Assembly: GCA_963693365.1 (NCBI GenBank)
Contig: CAVNZM010000007.1
Span: forward strand, 4,774,001-4,838,000
DNA: 64,000 nucleotides
Direction: 5' to 3'
DNA from: Amoebidium appalachense
Lineage: Eukaryota > Ichthyosporea
Positions 31,205 to 59,438 of this stretch are shown piece by piece; position 1 is the stretch's first letter; each line of letters starts with the position of its first letter. Both the position numbers and the translations under genes were made by a program. The notes under the pieces were generated by a model. The model saw nothing but the letters and a program-made list of their open reading frames with translations, did no database searches and had not been told where the DNA came from.

Positions 31205-33451
31205 CAAAGTTCACTATCGGCACACGGTTAGGGGAGTGCTGTGGCTGTGCATGCAGGCCTATTAGGCACCAAGGCAGGGTGCACGTGTGCATGAACAGCC
31301 ATGGGCACGTGTACATGCAAATGGACACATGGGACATGCACACCAGCAGGCACTGTGCACTTAGGTTTCTGGTAGTGCAGAGTGCGGCTTCACAATTGTT
31401 ATGCATGCACATTGGCCTTTTTCCATGACACTTTTGGTGGTTTGAAGAAGGAGGTGTAGCCAGTGTTTTGTATGAAATGTGCATGGGGTGTCGAGCTGCA
31501 GGCACCAACTGTAGCTGCTTATTTGCACTTTGACACAGTAGATGTTGACATATGTATGTTTGTGAATGCAGGAAGCACTTGCCACATTGCATGTGTGTGG
31601 TTTTTGTAGCTTGAGATGTGTTTACAAAATGGCTATTCGATGCCAGGCTGTACTGGTTGCAGCCCGTACAATTATATAGTACACTGACGCCGTCGGGTGG
31701 CTGGCCCCCCACATGGTGCACTTTATCACACCGCCTATAGCAATGGTTGCGCATAAAGACTCTCTGTTTGTTCTCCAAACAGCCCTTGTTCCCTCCGATG
31801 TCTCCCTTCCCGATAGTATCGTTGAATATCTCAAATTTGCGCACACGCACCCCTGGGCCAGACAAGTACGGCGCGACCATCTATGTACATGGTATTCTGG
31901 GATGCATGGTGGTTAGAACAACTTCAAAGTTTTCTATTTACTTTACAAGCTGATTCAAGAACGAGCTGATTCAAGATCTTGTTTGGGGGGCGTTTGCATC
32001 TGGGAAACTGGCTTCATGTATACAGTATATCACGGTGTTACTGACAGGATAAGGCTAGTATCGATGATCAATAGCGATATCAGGCAGACGTCGGGTGCAA
32101 GCTAAATGAATGGCCACCATGCATGGTGGCGACCATATATATGCATAATGGTATATGCAATATATATGCGCAAATATATTAGGTCAGGGTTATAGTCGTT
32201 TTGGTGCCTTTAGTGTGTATTTATTATCATACCGGGATATGTTGCAACGGGGATATTCGTATCCACCGGTGCCTCCATATATCATAGTATATATGGCTAT
32301 GCACGGCACCGTGTGACCGTATAGGTACATGTAGATTCGTTCGAAATCGAATCTTATAAGGCAGCTAGGAAACACTTCTCGGTTGGCCAAGGATTCTATC
32401 ACGTATCTAAATAATTAGATGCATGCGTGTTCATGCGGTGCTGAGCTCTCAAGACGCTTATCGATATCTCATTTCATGAAATTCCGTTGAATATCTCTCG
32501 GAGGCCTAGGCCTGCACCACCCCTCCTCCGGATCCAGTGTGTACATTTTTTTTCTTTTGACTGGATTTATTCGACGGAAAGATATGACAAGTATGCACGG
32601 CATACTGAGAAGACAATAAAAACTTCACATTTGGGGGTTTATGCACATTTTATTGCTAACGGACATCGTCTGGGGCCCAGCCTCACTTGGCGGCCTACTG
32701 CGTTTTCCAGCGCAGCCAATCAAATGCAGCTAGTGACATATGTACACGGTACGCAATATTACAACCCTAGTATAGATTAAGGATACGCAGATGCTAGCAT
32801 TGGTAGCTCTGAGAGAAAGGTAAGACACCGTATCACAATATCATACCGTGCAGCATTAATAAGGTGATCTAGGATAGTCATCTTAAAACGGATGTACCGA
32901 GGAAGAGAGACGCCGTGCTGGAAAATGCAGCAAGCCATGCACACACACGTGCACGTGGGGGGAGTGCTTCCGGCCCATCGATTGCGATACCCCAAAATAT
33001 GGACTCTGCCAAGCCATGTACACGTCTGAGCAGACTGTGCAGTTGTCTTTCATGCACGTGCATGATTGGCGCAGACGCTAGCGCGGTATTTGTAATGCTT
33101 GGTTTACCAAATTTATTTCATCAAAATCCTCGAATATCGGTAAAATAGATACCGGGCCAGCCGGTAGTTATGTTTATATGCATCTCAAACCAATCTATAC
33201 ATGCACAGGTATTGCATCATACCATATGAGACCTATGTAAATCTAGCCACAGTGGATATATGCATAGTGGATATCTGCCTGCCAGCAAGCGCATATCCTA
33301 ACCCGGTTATATCCCCTAACGTAGGCCATTGTTGGGTGGCTAGAGGCTGCAGAAAACGAAGGCCCAACGAACCACGCTTGCCTCTTCATGCTTTTAAGAC
33401 GTTTTCAATACTCAATACCAACATTATAACCCCCCCCCCCCCCCACCCCTC

Positions 33452-33484
<33 letters not shown>

Positions 33485-33591
33485 GCACCAACCACCACCC
33501 CGAACACACACAGACGCACACACACATGCACACGTGCACAAACGCGTGCACCGCGCACGAACACACGCAAGCACACACGCACGCGCACGCG

Positions 33592-33624
<33 letters not shown>

Positions 33625-33652
33625 GTGCCCACACACAGACACACACTCCCCC

Positions 33653-33683
<31 letters not shown>

Positions 33684-33851
33684 CCACACCGCTTTTCTGC
33701 GTTTGTGTCCTCTTACAGCAAATCCCTCCTAGCCCATTCGACTAGAAATATCCGTAATTAGCGCTGACGCAAGTACACACGTGTGTGTGCCCCTCTGGCC
33801 TGTGCCCATCGGCATCCTTCTCCCTCCATGCCACGTGCCCACCCAGCCCAT
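31205..33851. other. Convergent intergenic region, RRP36 / roadblock
   Basis: No gene is supported. It must contain the 3' untranslated regions of RRP36 (plus) and the roadblock gene (minus). The sequence from 31,205 to 33,430 is notably free of microsatellites. From 33,430 it holds a C-run, an A-run (33455-33483) and CA/GC-rich repeats to 33690. A long minus-strand ORF (31880-31140) overlaps the last RRP36 exon and is treated as chance. Confidence 0.55.
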
Positions 33852-34019
33852 CTACTTGTCTTGGGGGTTTTGCACCACCACCAGCATGTAGTCTTTCTCT
33901 GCACAGGAAGGAGTAATGACATTAGCACGTCTCAATGTGCGTGTGAAAAGCTACACCAAAAGGCGGCCAAGGGGGGTCGGGAACGAGGGTGTGTGTGTGT
34001 GTGTTTGTGGTGTGTGTGT

Positions 34020-34050
<31 letters not shown>

Positions 34051-34995
34051 GGGGGGGGGGAAGGGGGCACAACACAGGAAGCAGGATGGTGGCAAAAGGG
34101 AAGAACTGGAAACGTGATGCCTGACTAGGAAACGAAAAGAGAAAAGGCAGCATCAACAACATAGGCGTGAGTGCGTATGTGCGTGCTTCTGTTTGTTTGT
34201 GTGCGTGCGTGCATGTGTGTGTGTGTGGGCCACGGGTATGGTATGTGTGCATATGCATGGTTAGGCATGCATGTAGTGCCTGGCTTTGTGGACGATTGAG
34301 GCGTGCTTGTGTGTGTTTGGTGTGTTTGTTTATGTCCGTGATTCTGTGCAGTGGGATTTGTGAATGCAGCTTACGGTGTCAGTGCTTGCATATGTGAGCG
34401 GGCAAAGTCTGGTTGGGGTGGATTTGCATGTGGGTGTGCACCCAAGCATTTGTGCGTATGCGTATGCGTGTGCGTGCAGGGTGCGCTCTCTCTCTCTGTG
34501 TGTTTGTGATTGTGTGTGTGTGTCTGTGTGTGCGTGCGTGTGTGTGTGCACGCGCACTACGCATGTGCGCGCGCGTGTGTGTATCTGTGTGTGCTTGTGT
34601 GTGCGCATGCACATGTGTGCGCGCGCGTGTGTGTGTCTGTATGTGCTTGTGTGTGCGCATGCACATGGGTGCTCACCTGGCACGATCATCAGTTCATTCT
34701 TTTTTGACCTCAGTCTGAGCAGCGTCAACTCATTCTGCACCATCCCAGCCGTTAGTTCACAACACCCCCATCAATTATCAGCCCCCCTTCCCCCCCCCCC
34801 CCCCCCCCTCCCACGCCCGCCCGCCCCCTCCCCCTCCTCACACACAAACAGACCACCCTTTTCACACACAAACACAACCACACGCACGCACACATGCTGG
34901 AGCATCCACTAACTCGCTCACTGATCCCCTGATCCCATCCACGACATTCATCCGACCTAAGAAGAGATACCTGTGCAAGCCATTTTGCCCCTCCC

Positions 34996-35040
<45 letters not shown>

Positions 35041-35775
35041 ACACCACCACCACCACCATCACCACACCACCCAACCCCCTTCCCCCCCTCCCCCCTCCCC
35101 CTCCCGCCCTCTTTCTTCCTTAAAAAAGGGGGCTAACATTATAAATTTCTTCTAAAAAACTGAACCGCCCTGCTGCCCCCACTACAGTTCATTGCATTCG
35201 GCACAGCCCCAGCTGTGTGTCATGCGATCCATCCATTTTTCTCTGCCCTCGATTCAGATGCAAAGTTCACCACCCACCAACGGGGCAGGAGTGAACATAA
35301 TTGGGCCCGAACCTTCAAAGTTTAAGAAAGAGTCTTTTCGTAATGGAGTGAAAACAGCGCAGCAAAAGGTGGGCATCTGTCACCGGGGACGGGGGAAAGG
35401 GGGGGAGGGGGGAGTTCCGGGAACAAAAATGCAATGAAGGCAGACGGAGGGGCAGGGGGGCGGAGGGGGAGCAAGCGGGGAGAGAGACACGGGAACCAGG
35501 GAAAGGGGAGGGGGGGGGGGAGGGGGGGGGTGGGGGGTGAGCACACCTGTTGGTCCAGGTCCGTCACGACCTTTGCGCCGTGCTGTGTGAATGGGCCCAC
35601 CAGGGTCACATACTTGGTGGTGGTGGGCTTATCAAAGGTACTGTGCACAGCAACACCTATGCAGAATTGATTAGTGGCAGGTCGGAGTTCTCCCCCCCCC
35701 CCTCCCCCCCCCCCCCTTTTTTTTTATTTTTATTTTTTATGGTGGTGGTGGTGGTGGTGGTAGGTGGTGGGGGAA

Positions 35776-35822
<47 letters not shown>

Positions 35823-36922
35823 ATGGAATAAATGGATTGGGTGTACTTGGGTGAAAAAGTTATATACTTTCATCAAATACTATTTACATCAATTTTTCTT
35901 TTTTTTTTTAGTGCCATATGCAGAGAAAGCGGGAATTGAGAAGCAAAGGGGGAAAGCCGGTAGAAGCGGTGTGGATTGGGTTGGGGCAGGCTAATTGAGC
36001 TGGGCTGAAGGGGAAGGGGAGAAGGGGAGAAGGGGGGGGGGGGGGGAAGGGGGGCAAGGCACGGGAGGGTAGGAGAGGGGTGGAGGGTGGCAATGGGAAA
36101 GGCCCCCCTCCCCCCCCCCCCCCCCCCCCCCACCCACCACCTTCCCCCTTCCAAAAAATTGTGTGTGTGTGTGTGTCTATGTGTGTGTGGGAAGAGGGGG
36201 GGGGGGGGGGGGGGGGGAAGGCATTAACAAGGCTGACTGGCCCTTGCACTCACCTTCTTTGTTGAGCACCACAAAGCCTATCACGTTCTTTCTGGCCTTG
36301 ATGCGGGTGATGATCTCTTGCACCTCCTGTGGGAGGGGAGGGGGAGGGGGGGGGGGGGGGGTGGGTGGGGGGAGGGGGAGTGGGTGGGTGGGGGGAAGGG
36401 GGGAGGGGCGTGGATATATCAGCAGCAAGACCAAGATTGGTGTATGTACGCGTGGCCACAAATGAAATTGGGTGCTTGCATGTTTACCAAGTGTGCAGAC
36501 GGCAAGAGAAATGTGGTGCCTTTGCGGCAGTGAGTGGGGTGACTAGCACATTGGGTGTCATCAACAAGGTACTGTGTGTGCCCGACTATGCCGTGCTTTG
36601 AATGCCTTCTACCTGGTTTGACATGGCCTAGTGAATGCGTGTAGAGGGCTATGTGTGTGTGAACAGTGTGTTCTATGTAGACGTGGCATAACGGGACACA
36701 AGCAAAATGTCTGCATATGCCATACTATAAAGTTGTATGTTAGCGTGTGTATTTGTGTTCACTCACGTGTATTAGGGGAGTATGTGATTGAGGCAGGGGG
36801 AGTGGGGGAGGGAGGGGGAGAAAGAAATGGAGAAGAGAGAGTGAGAGGCGGAGGGGGGGGGGGGGGGGGGGGGGATGGGAGGCGGGTGAGGTAGAGCAGA
36901 GAGAAAACCACTGTGTGTGTGT

Positions 36923-36993
<71 letters not shown>

Positions 36994-37420
36994 GTGTGTA
37001 TGCCAATACTTTGAGTACGTACTTCAATAGGTTTGTGTGCATGTACAGGCGTGTGTGGTCGTCTTGTCTCATTTGTGGCTATGGGTATGTGTGTTTGCCG
37101 ACATGAAAGCCTCGGTGTTAATTACTTGTGTGTGTGCCTGTACGTGTGTGTGCTATTATCACGCACCCACACACGATCTGCGAGTGGGAAAGAGGGGGGG
37201 GGGGTACGGAGGGCGCGAGGGGCGGGGGTGGGAGGGGGGGGGGAGGGGGGGGGTGTACACGATGTGAGTCCTCTAACTTGTCTGTGCGATTTTGCGCGTA
37301 GAAAGAGCATGAGAAGGTTGCTGTCAGGTTTCGCTGTATATGTGAAAAGCAACCAAAGGATCTCTCGGGTGCTCGAACATCCCTATTCCCCGCTAGTGCC
37401 TGTGGGCAGCTGCTTACCAT
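33852..37420 (-). CDS. DYNLRB: Dynein light chain, roadblock/LC7 type
   Basis: Five minus-strand exons join in phase to 96 aa: 37420-37418, 36326-36254, 35656-35547, 34734-34677, 33898-33852. The length equals that of human DYNLRB1. Exon 1 contributes only the start codon, ATG|GTAAGC at 37420. The rest reads EVQEIITRIKARKNVIGFVV, then STFDKPTTTKYVTL, NELTLLRLRSKKNELMIVP and EKDYMLVVVQNPQDK. These match the family's N-terminal helix, the DNPTTTQY-like segment, the 'NDLTFLRIRSKKNEIMVAP' strand and the 'KDYFLIVIQNP' terminus. Roadblock light chains dimerise and bind dynein intermediate chains in cytoplasmic and ciliary dynein complexes, so the organism probably has dynein-based transport or flagella. 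The single-codon first exon is inferred from phase and a consensus donor, and is the least certain part. Confidence 0.92.
36914..36991 (+). repeat. (GT)n microsatellite in roadblock intron 1
   Basis: About 35 GT units. The same intron holds GGGA/G-run sequence at 36340-36410 and 36850-36874. Confidence 0.92.
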
Positions 37421-38426
37421 GTTGTCGCCGCGTGCAGCTTACTGGGCCGTGTGCGTATGGTGTCTGTGGCTTGTATAAGCAAGTCACCACGGAGTTAGAG
37501 GTTGCTGCTACCGCAGGATATGTCTAGCACGCGGTTTGGTAAGAGGAGAAGCTATAAATGCGCCTCGGCGACACTAGAACTGCAGCTAATATGACGGACG
37601 GCAACACTAATAACAGCCGCTGCTGGGGTAGTCAACTAGTGATGACATAATCTTTCCATATTGCTAGAGGAAAGGGAGATAATATGATTGATTGATGGCG
37701 TAATCGCATGTAGACTAACATGGTCGTACATACTTGGCGAGTTTGAAAGTTTTGGGGGCCCGGGCCCACATATGTACATGTTGTTCAAGATGGCCGTGAG
37801 GCCACTTAGCTATAGAAACAACTTGCACTGACCGGAAAGTAAGAGATTTAACGCAGTACGTGGCGGGCATTCCGACACTGGACCGTACGCATGTGTTGTT
37901 ATTTTTCCAAAAGAAAGTCTGTGACGCATCTGTAGCCAAACAAACTTTTGCAACCTAAATCTGACTGAAGACTTGACTGAAGATCTGTAGTGGATCTCCG
38001 GAGTCCGGAGAAGCATAGAAGCACGTATGCGTAGCAGAGGATGTCCAGGCCAAGGAATTTCCGGGAGAGGAGTAAGTCGTAGGGGGTGGAAGAGTAGACG
38101 GACAGAGATGGTTACGGCTAGTTACTCGAAGCTGTGTATCACGTGACACGGGCCAGAGATTTGTCGAGATCTGCTTGGAGCCTCAGGGGCGAGAGCCGGG
38201 TTTCCGTTTTTGTGGGGTGTGGGTGGGTGTGGGTGGGAGAGGGGGAGGGGGGGAGAGAGAAAGGAAAAGAAAGCAAGAAGGGAAGCGGCCGATGAGAGGG
38301 TGGGAGGGAGAGGGGAGTAGAGAGAGAGAGAAGAGCGAGAGAGAGAGAAGAGAGAGGAGGGGGGGGGGGGGGGGGAAGACAGAGATCTAGATCCAGAGAG
38401 AGAGAGAGAGAGAGATGGAAAGAGAG

Positions 38427-38484
<58 letters not shown>

Positions 38485-38736
38485 GAGGGAGGGGGGGGGA
38501 GAGAGAAAGATGTGTGTGTGTGTGTGTGGGGGGGTTGGGGGGGGGGGAGGGGGTGAGACACAGGCAGAAGGAATGCTGTTCTCGGAGTCCTGGCTACAAG
38601 CCAACGTATTCCCACATTTGAAACACTTGCACACACGAGCCAACATACACATACATTCTTTGTCCTCTGTTACTGAACAGCAGCCTATGCACATGTGGCC
38701 ACCTGACCCAGTAGCACCCCCCTCTTCTTTCAACCC
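37421..38736. other. Intergenic region upstream of roadblock gene
   Basis: No coding exon found. 37421-38170 is ordinary sequence and should contain the roadblock promoter. 38230-38550 is a purine microsatellite (GGGA, GA at 38398-38480, G-runs). The minus-strand dehydratase ends at 38737, so its 3' untranslated region overlaps the purine block. Confidence 0.6.
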
Positions 38737-40172
38737 TCACAAGCCCACCATTTTCTTCCATCCCTCTATGCCCTGCAGGGTCACTCCACTACCCCCACAA
38801 ATGATTACCAGAATCTTGCTCTCTGGCCCTAACACCACCCCCGCCTGCCTCTCCACCTCCCTCTTTGCCCTCTCCCATCCCCCGTCAATGTTAAAAGCAA
38901 CAGCCAAGGCTGCCCCACACGACGGCTCGACCAGGTACCTATGCTCGTCAGCAAGTTTCACTATTCCCTCCACCGCGCTCCTGTCGGGCACAAGCACAGA
39001 CACCACCGTGCCCGGGTACACCCTGTCTATGCCCGTGGTGAGGTCAAGCAGCCTCTGCGCACACACCAGTGACCCGAGTGTCTTTGCCAAGCTGGTCACT
39101 GCACCCAACCGTACCACAGGCGCGACGCTTTTCCCCTCGGGGTCAGTCTCTCTGTGCTGGGTAAGGGAGTGGTTGTAGCAGTGCGCGCCCTCTGTCTCCA
39201 CAGCCACAACGGGTGTTTTCCCCCACCCCCTTCGTATCAACCCCTCCAGAACACCGCACATCAATCCACCCCCACCCACCACGGTGACAATGGCATCTGG
39301 AGGTGCATCATTAGGGAAGGATATCTCATCAACTAGGGAAGCGTGGCCGGCCCACAGCACGGGGTCGTCAAAGGGGTGCACGTACAGCACCCCCTGGTCG
39401 CTACCTGCCAGCTCTGTTGCGTGTGCGTGTGCCTCGTCCCACACCGTCCCGTGCACAATCACCTCTGCACCCTCGGCCCTCAATTTCTCATGGACAGACA
39501 CCGGGGTGGTGGTGGGCACAACCACTGTGGTGCTAATGCCTAGCATTCGCCCTGCATAGGCCGTGGCCAGGCCCGCGTTTCCTCCTGAAGAGCTGATTAG
39601 GCGTGTGACGTTTCGCTCCTTGGCGGTGTCTTGCGCGAGCTTGCCGATGCCGCGAATCTGAAGAGAGCATAAGACAAGTTGAATTGATGGGGTATTTTGA
39701 AACTCGGGGTTACGTGGCAGGGGAAAAAGTAATAACCTACAAGTATAAATCAATTGGCGGCGCAACAGTTGGTTCAAATGACTCTGGGAGGACCTGCGGA
39801 GAAGTGTATGTGTGGGAGGGCAGGTGGGGGGAGGGGGAGAGAGGGGTTGTATGCGTGAGAGGGAGGGAAAAAGCTGCACGAGAGTTAAGCAGAAAAAACG
39901 GCAAGACAGGGAGAAAAGGTGGGGAGGTTTGTGGGGGGGGGGGGGGGGGGGGGGGGGGGGGAGGGAAAGAGGCAGTAGGAAGGATGGTGTGATGGTAAAA
40001 GAAAACATCAAAAATAGCAACTAAACTCAAAACAATGTGATACAGGTGTAACACTCACCTTGAACGAGCCAGAGGGCTGTAGGTTTTCCAGTTTCATGAA
40101 CACCTGGCAGCCTGTGGCCCTGCTCATGGGCACAGACGGCACCGTGGGCGTGGCTATGTGGAGCGGCTCCAT
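38737..40172 (-). CDS. SDS: L-serine/L-threonine dehydratase (PLP, SDS type)
   Basis: Two exons (40172-40059, 39657-38737) join in phase to 344 aa; human SDS is about 328. These pyridoxal-phosphate enzymes convert L-serine to pyruvate and L-threonine to 2-oxobutyrate with ammonia release. Exon 1 carries PLHIATPTVPSVP and ends exactly after the PLP lysine, QPSGSFK (K38). Exon 2 opens with IRGIGKLAQ, then the substrate loop SSSGGNAGLA (N65 region), the glycine-rich phosphate loop VVGGGGLMCG, and the C-terminal IICGGSGVTLQ, whose Cys is typical of SDS rather than bacterial IlvA. There is no C-terminal ACT regulatory domain, which argues against biosynthetic threonine deaminase. The Met before EPLHIATP was chosen because homology starts there; an in-frame Met 29 codons upstream would add a hydrophobic leader. 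Confidence 0.93.
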
Positions 40173-41339
40173 ATTGCTTACGTGGGCACTTGATGACAAT
40201 GGGCAGAGGAACCCCCAGCCGCGGAACTCGCACAAGAGCAAAAAAAGAAGGTCGGTCAACAGTAGTAACCACTTTGGATCTCCTATTCAAAATTCGATCA
40301 ATTTTTTGCTTCGCTCCAACACCCGAGGTTGGCCGCCATAGGGCCGTCGTTTGTCGGGCTGCCTGGCAGCGGCTCCAGCTGCCCGACGTAGAAGCTCCTT
40401 CTGGCCAAGACAAACCCCTTTACGTAACAATATTTGCTTTTTCCTCAAAATGCTACACAGATGCTTTTTATTATAAATGATAATTTCTATCGTCTTAGTT
40501 ATTTTGGGGTTTGCAGGCTTGTTGCGTTGGGCGTTTTTCTTAGCCATTCGTGATCATGAGGGCATCACACATGCACCGTAGTTAAACATATGCACAAGTA
40601 CTACGGGTGTTGAACATTTACTGCCTGCATGGTGCGTTTCTGCCAAATACACTCTCTGGGGGTAGAGTAGGCATGGCGTGTGAACATTATACACACGTAC
40701 AGCGTGATCATTCAGTCCACCTTTTTGTGGAATGCCCTGTCAGCCATACACATATATACAGACAACGGGAAGGCGTTTCGGTCGAAAACACATCATGACT
40801 GTTTTCCACATCGTCCAACGCAACCAGCAGACTCTGACAGACACCCTGTTGTTCTTTTTGTGATAAATTACTTGTTGCATATATCGTCTCGTCAAGTATC
40901 CCTTGCATCCAAAGGTCACTTGAGTGCAACGTGTTTTGTTGCACAGTGCAGTGTGCAGAGGTAGCACTAGTATCGGTACGAGCCCACTATGTACTGCCAC
41001 TAACATGAAACAAGTTGAATTAGATGCTTGCTACTTAACTGTATTGTTTTTCTTTCTCTTGCTCACGGATAAAAGAAATGCAAACCCGGCAGCTCTCTTT
41101 CTATTCTGTCTTTGTACATCTACCCGTCTGCTCTCTCCCTACACAAGATCTGCGCAGAAGCTGCTAATTATATCTAACGTTACGTTGTCTTGGGCTAGCA
41201 CTAACCCGGACCGTGCGTGTTTGCAAACCGCCACTGCACCAAAAGAGGCCGGTTAATGTACTGTGCCAGCGTGTCGTTTGTTACACAGGGTAAGTGTGTG
41301 TGTGTATTGTGCATGTGTGTGTACTGTGTGTGACATTAA

Positions 41340-41341
<2 letters not shown>

Positions 41342-41424
<83 letters not shown>
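41342..41424 (+). repeat. (GA)n microsatellite
   Basis: About 40 uninterrupted GA units, flanked on both sides by GT-rich sequence. Confidence 0.95.
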
Positions 41425-41430
<6 letters not shown>

Positions 41431-41619
41431 CGCAGTGTGTGTGCGTGTGTTTGTGTGTGTGAGTGATTGTGTCACGTTTGCGTGTGTATTTGTGCACGCG
41501 TACACTTAGGCGTCTGTATATGCTTGTGTGTGTGTGTGTGTGTGCCCTTGCGTGCACGTGTGTGTATGCATACGTCTGTGTGTGTATTCTTTGTGTGTGC
41601 GTATATGTGTGTCAAGCGT

Positions 41620-41641
41620 GTGTGTGTGTGTGTGTGTGTGT

Positions 41642-41706
<65 letters not shown>

Positions 41707-41755
41707 ATGTGTGTTGCAATCCGGTGGGTGGGTGTTTGTTAGAGTATGTGTCGTG

Positions 41756-41817
<62 letters not shown>

Positions 41818-41880
41818 TGTGTGTTTCAATCCCGTGGGTGGGTGTTTGTTAGAGTATGTGTCACGTGTTTGTCTGTATGT

Positions 41881-41927
<47 letters not shown>

Positions 41928-41935
41928 CACGCACA
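41620..41935 (+). repeat. GT tracts with a duplicated ~100-bp unit
   Basis: GT tracts are separated by two near-identical segments, GTGGGTGGGTGTTTGTTAGA with GTATGTGTC and GTGTTTGTCTG, at about 41721 and 41829. The microsatellite has been duplicated together with its unique spacer. Confidence 0.85.
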
Positions 41936-42379
41936 CACGCGCATGCACACGCGTTCAGGTGTGAGTGTATGTCGACGTCAATGAAGGTGTACGTTGTTAT
42001 GCTCTCACGGTCCTCTTCCTAGCCTTCCCTCCCGGGACCCTTCCCCCCCCCCCCCCCCCCCCCCCTTCTTTCCCTCCCCTCGCCAGGGGCACCTTGTTGC
42101 CCCGCCTCTCTTGTAGGTGCCTAGGGAGGGAGGTGGTGGTGGGGGGAGGGAGGAAGGGGGAGGAAGGAAGGCATAAGGAACTTCGGAAAGGGGGGGGGGG
42201 GGGGGGGGGGGGGGGGGGGCTGGCGGGCAAAAGTGGGGTTTGGGTGGGGCGGCTGGGGAAGGTGGGGTCGATATGGAGAAGGTAACAGATCTGTGTAAGA
42301 AGTGTTGAAGTGAGCGAGGTCAAGCTGCCTTGTTTACATGTAGTTATTTGTGTGTTTATGTGTGTGTGTGTGTGTCACG

Positions 42380-42380
42380 G

Positions 42381-42445
<65 letters not shown>

Positions 42446-42453
42446 CTCTCTCG

Positions 42454-42499
<46 letters not shown>

Positions 42500-42500
42500 G
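42380..42500 (+). repeat. (GT)n then (CT)n microsatellite
   Basis: A GT tract (42385-42444) is followed by CT repeats to 42498 and further GT sequence. Confidence 0.92.
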
Positions 42501-44621
42501 GTGTGTGTGTGTGTCTGTGTGTGTGTGTGTGTGTACGACATGTGTGTGTGCGTGTGTGCGTGTGTGTGTGTGTGTTTGTGTGTATTTTTGTTTGTATGTG
42601 TGTGTGTGTTTCTTACGGCCCGGTGTTCTTGCCTAAGTTAGTTGTGTAGAGGGGGGACTAGTACGGGCGGGCCTTCCCGTGCAGTCAGGGGTGGGCAGGT
42701 GGGTGGTTATGGGCAGTGTATAAGTTGAGCATGATGGGGGTGGGACAAACTTGAGCCTATGCCTGAACAACCAAGCCATGTTTATTTGGCTTCTTCTGAG
42801 TGGTAGCACCAAAACCCCACTGTTTGCACCTTCTAGAACGGGCGTACAGTGGGACAAGCTCCGGTAACAGGTTTGAGGTGTAGTGGCTTGTTGTCGATGA
42901 CACAAAAAAAGTTGCAGTGACCGGGCTAAAGTGGTCTCTGCATAACCTTTGGCTCTTATATAGGTTCTTTTTTCACTCTACTGGGCCACGTCACGGCGTC
43001 TTCTAACCATAGTTCCGTGAACCACACACCATACCACCACGTCCACAGATCTAGACTCCGGAGGTAGACTGCAGCTCTACTGATGAGCAGGCATGTGCGT
43101 GCGGGGCTTTTGATTGTTTAACCAATATTTTGAAATGTTGTTATTTGTGTCATATACAATTACTCACTACTCTAAAAGTGCGCTTATACTAGCTTAAAGT
43201 AGGTTAGATAGAGTCGCTTCAGTTCTTGTAGGTGTTGTAAGTTTCGCACGGAAAACCATGGCGCCGCGGCTACGCAGTCTGCACACGGGAAGGCCCTATG
43301 GCTCCAGAGCCGCATTCCACAGATCGGCCTATTATAGATCCAAAGTGGTCCATACCATGCCCGCTTGGGACGTCCGTTTTTATGGTCTGTGGCGACCCGC
43401 CGAGCCACCGTGATGTCAGGGACACCAATCGGATACGGTACAAATTAGCTATATATGACTATAGAATAGCGGCTTGCACTGGGGCTTGCAGAGGGTCTTT
43501 CTGTTGCTTTTTCTTTCAACAGAACGCTTAGCTGCAGTATGTACATACAGTCAAAATAACTACCAGAGTTTTCTATAAGAGTTTTTTTCTGTGTCTGACT
43601 CTTAACCCTTGCTTTTTTTATATTTCTTTTTTACACAAGCAGTGCTGATAACGTAACAGTTGGAGGCCGGGGCCCGGGATCTATTCACACAGCGATTTGA
43701 TTGGCTATAGGCGCACCCTGTTTTATCCCCCAAAACCTTGTGATGCCTTGTGGCGTGGACATATACATGAGCCGGGCCCGCCTTCGTCACGCTCATCACC
43801 TGTATGTAAATAAAGTTTTAAGCGCTAGAAAGTTATTAATAACAAGACTCATATTTTATATATTTTTCTTTATTAAGGCAACCTAAGCAGGCGTGTAAAA
43901 AAGCAAATGAAAATCATGATATCGATAAAGTAAACACTGCTGCGCTGGGCCTGCGTCGAGATATCATTCACGAATTTGGAACTTCTTCGAACATGTACAT
44001 GTGATTTCTAGTAAAACAAAGCCTCGCTAGCCCACATACATACCTCGCGAGCCCACATACATACCACGCTGCGCCATCTATAAGTCTCTCCACCATACAG
44101 ATAGCAATGTTAAGCCATTATATAGGTCTGTAACAGAATCCTCGTTGGCAAACCGAAAAAAGGAACAAGATGCCCTTTTGGCCTGACCAGAAAAGTGCAC
44201 TGTCCACACAATGGAGTTTTGGGAGATCGTTCCAGTCAGTCTAAAATGGCCATGTCAAGAAGCACATGCACAGTTCCCAGTTGTGCTCTCTAGCCAGGCT
44301 AGATTTGGTATAGTTGGCACCCTATATATGCGCAAGCTTAATCTCCAGTAAGAACGGTTTGTATGAGAGTAAATCATCTCAGCCATTCACTTGAAACGCC
44401 TGAAGGTCCGGGTGGTGTAGTGCTAGAGTCGAGAAACTCCCTGCATCATCCACCCCACGACGCGTAGGTTAAAGAACCTCTGGAGAACGTTGCTCTACTC
44501 AGGCTGTAAACAAAGACACCGCCCTTAACTTACGCTCCGCTCACATCACCTATCACAAAATCGAGAACAATAAGGCGAGCTAGAGGGCATAAAACCACTG
44601 ACACGCACTGTTTCCACTGGC

Positions 44622-59438
<14,817 letters not shown>

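Larger units (their letters stand above)
40173..44621. other. Divergent intergenic region, dehydratase / aminodeoxychorismate synthase
   Basis: No gene is supported in these 4.4 kb, which must hold both promoters. 41285-41950 and 42310-42610 are microsatellites. 42045-42065 is a C-run and 42191-42219 a G-run. 40173-41260, 42640-43900 and 43900-44600 are ordinary sequence without a recognisable coding signal. Short ORFs there (e.g. minus 43408-43184) lack splice context or known motifs. Confidence 0.55.

Noticed and set aside
43184-43408. Minus-strand ORF with ordinary composition
   Set aside because: No known motif, splice partner or repeat relationship; short enough to be chance.
44408-44480. 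tRNA-like segment (GTCCGGGTGGTGTAGTGCTA, then GGTTAAAGAACC)
   Set aside because: No cloverleaf can be drawn and the B-box is absent.
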